DNA from: a virus
Direction: 5' to 3' (one strand)
Virus record (IMG/VR): IMGVR_UViG_3300046471_000076
Location: 1-28,338 of that record
DNA: 28,338 nucleotides
The stretch's first letter is position 1. Each line of letters starts with the position of its first letter. The notes below the pieces were generated by a model that saw only the letters and a program-made list of their open reading frames with translations, ran no database searches and was not told where the DNA came from. Shown piece by piece: positions 23,161 to 28,338 of the stretch. A program made the translations under genes and the position numbers.

Positions 23161-23445
23161 ATGGAACGCACCCTCGCCCAAGCCGCAACCCACCTCGGCC
23201 TGACTCGCCCGAAGCTCATCGCACGCATGCGTGAAAAAGGTCTCCTCAACGACCGCAACCTACCGGCCTATCCCAACCGTGATCGCGACTATCTGCGAAT
23301 CAAGGACGGCCAGTGGTACCACGATCAGCTCGGCATGCAGTACAGCCAATCGACCCGGATCAAACAGCCCGGTATCCGTTGGCTGGCTGAACAGTTGGGA
23401 ATCGACCTACCCGCCATTCCGGCAGACAGCCGTGACGTGGCCTAG
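23161..23445 (+). CDS. KilAC-domain antirepressor-like protein
   Basis: 94 residues matching the KilAC domain, the DNA-binding C-terminal domain of phage antirepressors: MERTLAQAATHLGLTRPKLI, then RMREKGLLNDRNLPAYPNRD, then GWYHD-like QWYHDQL. The N-terminal Bro/KilA-N/AntA module found in full-length antirepressors is absent, so the protein is KilAC only. The start follows a GAGGGG ribosome site. Placed in the CI-controlled early operon, it could bind DNA and help the lytic switch; function is by family. Confidence 0.85.
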   Translation: MERTLAQAATHLGLTRPKLIARMREKGLLNDRNLPAYPNRDRDYLRIKDGQWYHDQLGMQYSQSTRIKQPGIRWLAEQLGIDLPAIPADSRDVA

Positions 23446-23611
23446 GGAATACGCCCGCCAGATCATAGTCATGCGGACACGAGAGGAGCGCAACGCCGCG
23501 CTCCTCGAAGTGCCCGAACATCTGCGCGAGCTGACCAGAACGCATTGCCTGAACGCCTGGAACCACCCGGCCAGAAAACAACGCAAGGAGGCCCAACAAA
23601 GCCATGAGTAA
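23432..23611 (+). CDS. Hypothetical 59-residue basic protein
   Basis: A small arginine-rich protein, MTWPREYARQIIVMRTREER, from a GTG at 23432 that overlaps the KilAC gene by 14 bases. The WPREYARQI opening, followed by a helix ending VPEHLRELTRTH, looks like a family common in Pseudomonas prophages, but I know no function. A later ATG (23471) has no ribosome site and would lose the WPREYARQI segment. It overlaps the PrtN-like gene by 8 bases. Confidence 0.6.
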   Translation: MTWPREYARQIIVMRTREERNAALLEVPEHLRELTRTHCLNAWNHPARKQRKEAQQSHE

Positions 23612-23921
23612 CACAGCACAAAACCCGCTACGCCTGCACCCAGCGCCGGAATCAGCCACCGTCGAATTGCTTTACCGCATCTTCGGCGACGTCCTGATCC
23701 CGCTCGACAAAGTGCGCGAGCAGTACTTCCGCAACCTCAACGAGCAATCGTTCGTAGCCGAGATCAGCAGCGGCCGCATCCAGCTCCCCATCACCACGCT
23801 GGACACCAGCCGCAAGGCACCGAAGTACGCACACATCCGACACGTCGCCTCGCTGATCGACATCCGCGCCTACAAGGCCGACGAAGACATGCAGCGACAG
23901 CAGGACGACGCAAACGAGTAA
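23604..23921 (+). CDS. PrtN-like (pyocin activator family) regulator, copy 1
   Basis: A 105-residue protein of the family named for PrtN, the activator of pyocin genes. The family signature is present: LYRIFGDVLIPLDKVREQYF, then IQLPITTLDTSRKAPK then YAHIRHVASLIDIRAYKA. It is clearly homologous to the second copy at 26194-26469 (shared PITxL.xS.KxxK and the HI..LA.xxD pattern). PrtN itself acts positively on pyocin promoters after RecA-dependent removal of PrtR; phage members may instead be excision-type or operon regulators. It has an AGGAGG site, though at long spacing. Confidence 0.8.
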   Translation: MSNTAQNPLRLHPAPESATVELLYRIFGDVLIPLDKVREQYFRNLNEQSFVAEISSGRIQLPITTLDTSRKAPKYAHIRHVASLIDIRAYKADEDMQRQQDDANE

Positions 23922-23979
23922 CCACCACAAACCGAATGGCTGCCACCACCAGCCGAAGACATCACCAGGAGCACACCAC

Positions 23980-24411
23980 ATGACTGCAGTTCAAATCTAC
24001 GCAGTGATAGCGATCGTCCTCATGACCGCCGGCGTTTATTGGCTCGCCTACCGGAACGGATTTAGCAACGGCTTCACTGAGGGCCACGCGGAAGGCTACG
24101 GCGAAGGCATAGCAGTTCAGAGCGCTGACAAATCTGAAGAGATCCGCAACCTCACGCTATCGCTCAAGCAGGTTCAAAACAAACACGAACAACTCTACGA
24201 CTTTTACAAACGCGCCGTAGAGGCCTCGCAACTTGGAGAACCTGCACGGATCACCCTTCTGGAGATTGCCGAGAAACTTCGGATCGCGGCCGAGACGTTC
24301 GCCGCCTTCCGCACGGGCAAAAAACTCGAACGCGAAGCCCGCGCCCTGCGCGATGAAGCGCTTGCCATCGCTGCGCTACTGGAGACAGCAGATCAGGAGA
24401 GCGCCGCATGA
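23980..24411 (+). CDS. Membrane-anchored coiled-coil protein, unknown function
   Basis: A 143-residue protein with one membrane segment near the N-terminus (residues 4-24), then a Gly/Glu-rich stretch (GFTEGHAEGYGEGIAVQ). A long charged helical region (about 50-140), probably coiled coil, contains NLTLSLKQVQNKHEQLYDFY and LEREARALRDEALAIAALLE. Topology is predicted N-anchor with a cytoplasmic or periplasmic coil. The ribosome site is AGGAG with normal spacing. Similar proteins are common in Pseudomonas prophage early operons but I know no role. Confidence 0.72.
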   Translation: MTAVQIYAVIAIVLMTAGVYWLAYRNGFSNGFTEGHAEGYGEGIAVQSADKSEEIRNLTLSLKQVQNKHEQLYDFYKRAVEASQLGEPARITLLEIAEKLRIAAETFAAFRTGKKLEREARALRDEALAIAALLETADQESAA

Positions 24412-24950
24412 ATGAAATTCTGACCTCTACCGGCAAACGCTTCGAACTGTTCAAGCCCGACACCATCATGATTGACCCACACGACATCTCGCACGCGCTC
24501 GCTCATCTGTGCAACTTCAACGGTCATGCCCGAGAGTTCTACAGTGCTGCTCAACACAGCTGCATCGTTGCCGACCTGGTGCCAGAAGAACACAAACTCG
24601 CAGCCCTACTTTATGCCGCCGCCGACGCGTATGTGGCGCTCATTGACGAACATCCCAAGGTTCGGATGTTCGTTTACCAGCATTTTGAAGAGCTTATCTG
24701 GCAACGTATTTGCGAGGAGTTTGACCTACCCCTCGAGCCCCCTGACTGCGTGTACCAGGCCAGCCTCGTTGCAATGGCCACCGAGTACCGCGATCTCATG
24801 CCCACCGATACGGCCATCCGGGATTGCCTGATCGGCATCGAGCCCATGAATGAAACGATTCATCCATGGTCCGGGACCGAAGCACGGCTCACTTTTCACC
24901 AGCGCCTGATGGATCAACTTGCTATCGAACATCGGAGGAAAGCGGCATGA
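24408..24950 (+). CDS. HD-family phosphohydrolase-like protein lacking the HD dyad
   Basis: A 180-residue protein of the HD domain (YfbR-like) type common in phages: LTSTGKRFELFKPDTIMIDP, DISHALAHLCNFNGHAREFY, AAQHSCIVADLVPEE. The first metal-binding His (His50 in QHS) is present. At the defining second motif, where family members have LLHDAAEAY, this protein reads LLYAAADAY: His and Asp are Tyr69 and Ala70. It is therefore predicted to be catalytically dead or repurposed. It overlaps the previous gene by ATGA and has a GGAG ribosome site. The family is clear; the present role is unknown. Confidence 0.82.
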   Translation: MNEILTSTGKRFELFKPDTIMIDPHDISHALAHLCNFNGHAREFYSAAQHSCIVADLVPEEHKLAALLYAAADAYVALIDEHPKVRMFVYQHFEELIWQRICEEFDLPLEPPDCVYQASLVAMATEYRDLMPTDTAIRDCLIGIEPMNETIHPWSGTEARLTFHQRLMDQLAIEHRRKAA

Positions 24951-25300
24951 CGCATTCAAAGGACACCACTCAGGTGCAGACCGCTTTGCTTCGCGATGAC
25001 AGTGGGATCGACACGCCTGTAAAAAACAATCTCTGCTGCGCAGCAGCAGGCATTATTGCTCCTTCCAGCACCACCAGTGAGGCGCTTATACCCCGCGAAA
25101 AGCTGCGCGAGGCAACCACACCCAATGTAACGCTAATCGCTCAGAATCGCCCGCCCGCGCAGCCTGTTGTGGAGTACACGCACCCCGTCAGCTTTTCTGA
25201 GTTAAACATCAAGGAGGGGCGGATCGACTACCTCGCTGAGTTCGTAAAAGATATGAACGCTGGTTCCGTCCTGAAGTGCGACGTGTACCCTCACATATCA
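24947..25300 (+). pseudogene. 5' part of an early-operon gene, probably disrupted
   Basis: A frame starting MTHSKDTTQVQTALLRDDSG overlaps the HD gene by ATGA with a GGAGG ribosome site, so it begins like a genuine operon member. Residues about 1-110 look coding (EYTHPVSFSELNIKEGRIDY). Beyond 25301 the frame stays open to 26197 but runs antisense to a well-supported minus-strand gene, and its translation there looks like shadow. I read this as a gene whose 3' part was replaced when the inverted gene arrived; the end given is where the minus-strand gene begins. Alternatively the whole 416-codon frame is translated. No family is recognised. Confidence 0.45.
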
Positions 25301-25891
25301 CTAGTACTCGGCGAATGTTGTGGCAGAGGAGCGGATAATTTCTTTGTTGAACTTCATGCTGATTCCAATGTTCCTCAGCTCTTCGCCTTTAGCTCCAGCA
25401 ATGTAAGCTCGCGAATGTCGAGCCGCACTTTCCATGTTATGGATCAACAAAAGAAATGGTTGGATCATCTCCGCTTTAGGGAGACTTACCAGCTCAATTC
25501 CTTTGATGGTCATCGTGTGCCGCTCGACATACTCAATCCAGCTAACAAACTCGCTCATTTTGTCTTTGACTTGTCCTGTGGAGGCCAACTCAAAAAGACG
25601 CTCAACAGCCATGCTCGTAGATCGGGCAATTTCAGCAATCGAAACGATAATCACCCGATCTTTTTCTTCTTTGTTTCTAATCTGCTCGCTCTGTTGCCTT
25701 CTAGCAACGCTCGCCGTGGCCCAAATGGCGCCTACTGCACCTACAGCTTGCACCCATGCTGGGGCATTATCCTTGGTCAGATACTCGATGCTCGCCCAAA
25801 CCAGACCGAAGCCAATCAACGCTCCGAAGGGGGAGGAAAAAATCTGTGCGACGGCTTTCCGCGGATTGAACGTAACTTTTTCGGGCAACAT
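25301..25891 (-). CDS. Inverted membrane-anchored protein gene inside the early operon
   Basis: A 196-residue protein from MLPEKVTFNPRKAVAQIFSS (25891), preceded by an AGAGAGAAG ribosome site; an upstream in-frame Met (25972) is less likely. Two membrane segments lie near residues 22-38 and 45-63, with the APAWVQAVGAVGAIWATASV hairpin often seen in small phage membrane proteins, followed by a charged helical cytoplasmic domain (64-196). It is transcribed against the surrounding operon and is richer in AT. It therefore escapes PL control and is likely expressed in the lysogen. Family unknown; lysogenic-conversion or anti-phage function is a hypothesis. Confidence 0.7.
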   Translation of the reverse strand: MLPEKVTFNPRKAVAQIFSSPFGALIGFGLVWASIEYLTKDNAPAWVQAVGAVGAIWATASVARRQQSEQIRNKEEKDRVIIVSIAEIARSTSMAVERLFELASTGQVKDKMSEFVSWIEYVERHTMTIKGIELVSLPKAEMIQPFLLLIHNMESAARHSRAYIAGAKGEELRNIGISMKFNKEIIRSSATTFAEY

Positions 25892-25960
25892 TTGAACTTC
25901 TCTCTGGTTAGATTGCTGCCCTCTCCTCTCGGAGTTGCAACGGCGCTTAGACGGAAAGCT

Positions 25961-26197
25961 ATGGCTACTCATAACGTCATAAGCGGCGGGAAAGATAGCA
26001 CTCCGACATTACTCGATGCCATCGCACAAAATGCATTCTGCCTGCTGGCCAGCATCTGCCAGATCGACAATGCGAAAACACCTAGCAGAGAAATTCCGTG
26101 TGACCTTGTGGTTAGCATGGACGCGATGGACTGCTCAAGCGCATACATAATCTACAACTCGTACCTAAATTCAGCGGCCACCCGGGAGGTAGCATGA
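25961..26197 (+). pseudogene. Remnant of a PAPS reductase-like (PP-loop) gene
   Basis: A 78-codon frame starting MATHNVISGGKDSTPTLLDA, with GGAAAG shortly before the ATG. SGGKDST is the nucleotide-binding PP-loop of the phosphoadenosine phosphosulfate reductase family, members of which occur in phages with an N-terminus like HVISFSGGKDST. Here two residues before the loop seem missing, and after about 26 residues the similarity fades; full-length relatives are over 200 residues. It is therefore a truncated remnant. Its stop overlaps the next start (ATGA). The call rests on a short motif. Confidence 0.4.
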
Positions 26198-26469
26198 ACA
26201 CAGCTTTCATCCTGATGGCTCAGTACAATGGCCAGGCCATCATCCCACTGGAACGGGTTTGCAAGGATTACTTCACACACCTGACTACCGATATGTTCCA
26301 GCGCAAGGTCATGGCTGGACAGATCAAAATACCGATCACTAGGCTGGAGTCGAGCCAGAAAAGCGCTAAAGGTATCCACATCACTGATCTGGCGGCTTAC
26401 CTTGATCTGCAACGGGAAGCTGCGGTGAAAGAATTCAACCAGCTCAACGCACACCGCCGAGCCAGTTAA
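26194..26469 (+). CDS. PrtN-like (pyocin activator family) regulator, copy 2
   Basis: A 91-residue protein of the PrtN family, MNTAFILMAQYNGQAIIPLE with the core CKDYFTHLTTDMFQRKVMAG, then IKIPITRLESSQKSAKGIHI and LAAYLDLQREA. It has a strong GGGAGG ribosome site. It ends one base from the convergent integrase stop, the last gene before the attachment site. That place is where temperate phages often keep an excisionase, and small winged-helix proteins of this size can do that job. Activation of excision or of late or pyocin-like genes is inference. Confidence 0.85.
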   Translation: MNTAFILMAQYNGQAIIPLERVCKDYFTHLTTDMFQRKVMAGQIKIPITRLESSQKSAKGIHITDLAAYLDLQREAAVKEFNQLNAHRRAS

Positions 26470-26470
26470 C

Positions 26471-27595
26471 TTACTGCTTACCCCAGGCGCCTAGCTTTAC
26501 CGGCGCCTGAATGATCTTCTCTAACCAAGACCATTCGGCATAGTGATCACCCTTCCCGCGAAGATGGGTGTACCTACGCAACGAGTTCCAGTCCCGATGC
26601 CCGGATACGCTGGCCACCCGCGGAATATCCCAATCCATCTCAAACAATCGACTCACTCCGTCATGCCTCAGATCGTGGAAGTGAAGATCTTCAATCTCCA
26701 GAAACTTGCACGCCTTCGCCCAAGCCGTAGAGATCGACGAAGAGTTGTAGGGGAAAATTTCCGCACGCTCTTTTGGCATGCTTTGCAGAATTCTCCAGGC
26801 TTCGTCGGGTAGGTGGCACCAAACATCATTGCCAATTTTCTGCCCTGGGTTTTTCATATCTCTCACCAGCACCCGCTGATTAGACTCATCGACGTCGTCC
26901 CACACAATTCGGCTTATCTCATCCTGCCGACGTGTGGAAAAAATAGCGAACCCAATCACCTTCAGCATGTTGATCGAACTAGGCCGACGCTGCTGCATGC
27001 TGACGAAGTGCTCCAAAAGTTTATCTAGCTCGTCCTTGGTTGGACGGCGATCGCGCTCCCGGCTCTTCATGCTGTAACCGAGCTTCCTCAATACCTTCCG
27101 AGCGTCCGGCATCGCGTGAGGGTCTACCTCGTACCCCCAAGCGGGACGCGCAATCGAAAGGACAGCCCCAAGGTGCGCCAGATCGTTGCCAGCCGTCTGC
27201 GGCTGGACGCCGCCGCCCTCTTTACTCATTCGCCAGAGTGCAAAATCCACCAATCGTTGACTGTTGACAGCCGAATCAACGGTCTGGCCAAACTCTGTCG
27301 CCGCGATAGCATTTAGAGTGGCCTCCTTGGTTTTACCCAACGGTCGGACTTTCTCCATTTCATCCAGATACTGCTTGATCATGTCCTGAACTGTGACGCC
27401 CTTGCGGTTCGCTCGCTCAATCGCACCAGGCTGATCTAGCTCTGCCTCACGTCGCCGCACCCACGCTTGTGCCGCCTGTTTCCGGGCGAAGGTCTGGCTC
27501 TCTTGGTAGACTTGCGTTCCATCGCGAAACAGGCGTATCTGTGCCGTGTAACTGACTGAGCCATCGGTGCGTTTTCGTGCTCTGATCGTTGCCAT
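26471..27595 (-). CDS. int: Tyrosine-recombinase integrase (dusA-type)
   Basis: Catalyses site-specific integration and excision at dusA. The 374-residue product has an N-terminal arm-binding segment (MATIRARKRTDGSVSYTAQI), a core-binding domain (about 65-165) and a catalytic domain. Its residues by motif are Arg223 (STRRQDEISRI), His307 and Arg310 (HDLRHDGVS), His333 (SGHRDW) and nucleophile Tyr342 (RRYTHL). I take ATG 27595; in-frame starts at 27631 and 27715 exist, but none has a clear ribosome site. TGGTACA repeats directly upstream may control it or serve as arm sites. Confidence 0.95.
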   Translation of the reverse strand: MATIRARKRTDGSVSYTAQIRLFRDGTQVYQESQTFARKQAAQAWVRRREAELDQPGAIERANRKGVTVQDMIKQYLDEMEKVRPLGKTKEATLNAIAATEFGQTVDSAVNSQRLVDFALWRMSKEGGGVQPQTAGNDLAHLGAVLSIARPAWGYEVDPHAMPDARKVLRKLGYSMKSRERDRRPTKDELDKLLEHFVSMQQRRPSSINMLKVIGFAIFSTRRQDEISRIVWDDVDESNQRVLVRDMKNPGQKIGNDVWCHLPDEAWRILQSMPKERAEIFPYNSSSISTAWAKACKFLEIEDLHFHDLRHDGVSRLFEMDWDIPRVASVSGHRDWNSLRRYTHLRGKGDHYAEWSWLEKIIQAPVKLGAWGKQ

Positions 27596-27602
27596 AGTCG
27601 AC

Positions 27603-27638
27603 TGGTACAATTCCGAAAGTGATTGGTACATTGTACCA
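27603..27638. repeat. TGGTACA repeats upstream of integrase
   Basis: TGGTACA occurs at 27603-27609 and 27624-27630 in direct orientation and is mirrored at 27632-27638, giving the perfect 15-bp palindrome TGGTACA-T-TGTACCA. A related TGGTACC overlaps the dusA start (27699-27705). They are candidates for integrase arm-type sites, an excisionase site, or an operator for int. Confidence 0.6.
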
Positions 27639-27649
27639 GTGCCATCGAA

Positions 27650-27679
27650 AAAACGCCTGAAAACGCCTAAAAACACGCT
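27650..27679. repeat. Three 10-bp phased A-tract repeats near the attachment site
   Basis: Three consecutive 10-base units of the form AAAACGCCTG, AAAACGCCTA and AAAACACGCT, each starting with an A-tract, are in exact helical phase. Phased A-tracts bend DNA; bent or protein-bent DNA is usual between arm and core sites of tyrosine-integrase attachment regions. Confidence 0.6.
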
Positions 27680-27697
27680 ATAAATACGTTGAGCCAA

Positions 27698-28338
27698 ATG
27701 GTACCAAACACCCACTCTAGCCCAGTAAACTCAAGCCCTTCGCTATCTCGGCGGTTCTCCGTTGCGCCCATGATGGATTGGACCGACCGCCATTGCCGTT
27801 TCTTCCTACGCCTCCTGTCGAAGAACGCCCTGCTCTACACCGAAATGGTCACCACCGGCGCGCTGCTCAACGGCGATCACGAACGTTTCCTCCGTCACAA
27901 CGAAGCCGAGCACCCTCTCGCGCTGCAGTTGGGCGGTAGCGTTCCGTTGGATCTGGCAGCCTGCGCGCGCATGGCCCAGGACCACGGTTACGACGAGGTC
28001 AACCTGAACGTCGGCTGCCCAAGCGATCGTGTGCAGAACAACATGATCGGCGCCTGCCTGATGGGTCACCCACAGTTAGTGGCGGATTGTGTGAAGGCAA
28101 TGCAAGACGCTGTGTCGATTCCAGTAACGGTAAAGCACCGCATCGGCATCAACGGTCGGGACAGTTACGCGGAGCTATGCGATTTCGTCGGCACAGTGCG
28201 CGATGCCGGGTGCACGAGTTTTACCGTGCATGCGCGGATTGCGATTCTGGAGGGGTTGTCGCCGAAGGAGAATCGTGACATTCCGCCGTTGCGCTATGAC
28301 GTGGCGGCGCAGCTGAAGGCGGATTTTCCTGAGTTGGA
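27698..28338 (+). CDS. dusA: tRNA-dihydrouridine synthase A, 5' part (runs off the window)
   Basis: A host flavoenzyme that reduces uridine to dihydrouridine in tRNA D-loops. 213 residues are visible, from [20 protein letters not shown], then the conserved [16 protein letters not shown] and [11 protein letters not shown], catalytic Cys107 in [17 protein letters not shown] (146-150) and His178 in FTVHAR, then [15 protein letters not shown]. The first 20 or so codons are poorly conserved and lie against the phage, so they are probably supplied by attP, restoring a start codon after integration. The ribosome site is weak, and the upstream TATAAAT could serve as a phage-derived -10. Confidence 0.95.
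   Translation, partial: MVPNTHSSPVNSSPSLSRRFSVAPMMDWTDRHCRFFLRLLSKNALLYTEMVTTGALLNGDHERFLRHNEAEHPLALQLGGSVPLDLAACARMAQDHGYDEVNLNVGCPSDRVQNNMIGACLMGHPQLVADCVKAMQDAVSIPVTVKHRIGINGRDSYAELCDFVGTVRDAGCTSFTVHARIAILEGLSPKENRDIPPLRYDVAAQLKADFPEL
27750..27800. other. Probable attachment site (attR) in the 5' end of dusA
   Basis: The segment encoding [13 protein letters not shown] is the well-known target used by dusA-specific integrases. The integrase reads away from it and sits 102 bases upstream of the gene. The matching attL copy would lie beyond the left edge, and no second copy of this segment is in the window, so the core boundaries cannot be fixed here. Confidence 0.65.

Noticed and set aside
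26484-26509. Perfect 8-bp inverted repeat CAGGCGCC/GGCGCCTG near the convergent int and PrtN-like stops
   Set aside because: Could stop transcription, but there is no T run on either strand and it lies in the int coding sequence.
27631-27715. Longer integrase starts at 27631 or 27715
   Set aside because: They would place the TGGTACA palindrome and phased A-tracts within coding sequence; the MATIRARKR start is typical of these integrases.
1-28338. CRISPR arrays, tRNA genes, insertion sequences, restriction-modification or toxin-antitoxin pairs
   Set aside because: Looked for on both strands; no repeat-spacer pattern, cloverleaf, transposase or recognisable enzyme pair was seen.

Overview
The window is most of one temperate phage genome integrated in a Pseudomonas chromosome, probably a fluorescens/putida-type species, with the host junction at the right end. 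The host assignment rests on the GC-rich codon usage, the Pseudomonas-like dusA at the right edge, and two regulators of the PrtN (pyocin activator) family. The left end of the prophage lies outside the window.

Positions 27 to 16150, all on the minus strand, are the late (virion) region, and they form a chimaera. The DNA-packaging and head block (15672 down to 7281) follows lambda gene order: small terminase Nu1, large terminase A, W, portal B, ClpP-type protease C, decoration protein D, major capsid E, FII, Z, and a protein in the U position. From 7284 down to 27 the order switches to P2: spike V, baseplate W, J, I, tail fibre H, a fibre-associated chaperone, sheath FI, tube FII and a tail chaperone E. 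The product is predicted to be a contractile-tailed virion with a lambda-type head. A holin and a putative cos site precede the terminase. Intrinsic terminators punctuate this operon.

Positions 16239 to 22261 hold early and lysogeny control. The rightward arm (minus strand) is cro, a CII-family regulator, a DksA/TraR zinc-finger protein, a TOPRIM/VapE primase-helicase and a small Q-position protein, with overlapping or nearly overlapping ends. The CI-type LexA/S24 repressor is on the plus strand, followed by a three-helix membrane protein in the place where lambda keeps rexAB. Three copies of a 15-17 bp operator (core TAACCT-N3-AGGTTA) flank this block: two between cro and cI, and one at 22331-22347 inside the promoter of the leftward arm. 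The layout is functionally that of lambda OR/OL.

Positions 22387 to 26469 are the plus-strand early/accessory operon: small unknown proteins, a KilAC-only antirepressor, a PrtN-like regulator, a membrane-anchored coiled-coil protein, an HD-family protein that has lost its HD dyad, a gene cluster broken by an inverted membrane-protein gene and a PAPS-reductase-like remnant, and a second PrtN-like gene. A tyrosine integrase (minus strand) then abuts dusA, whose first codons appear to be phage-supplied. This is the known dusA integration hotspot.

No tRNA, rRNA, CRISPR or insertion sequence was recognised. The most interesting candidates are the repressor-linked membrane protein at 21674, the inverted gene at 25301 and the orphan plus-strand gene at 16239 (all possible lysogenic-conversion or defence genes). 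Also of interest are the fused double tail chaperone with an RF2-like shift site, the GTGGGAC motif cluster at 16737-17012, and a possible antisense RNA between cro and cII.
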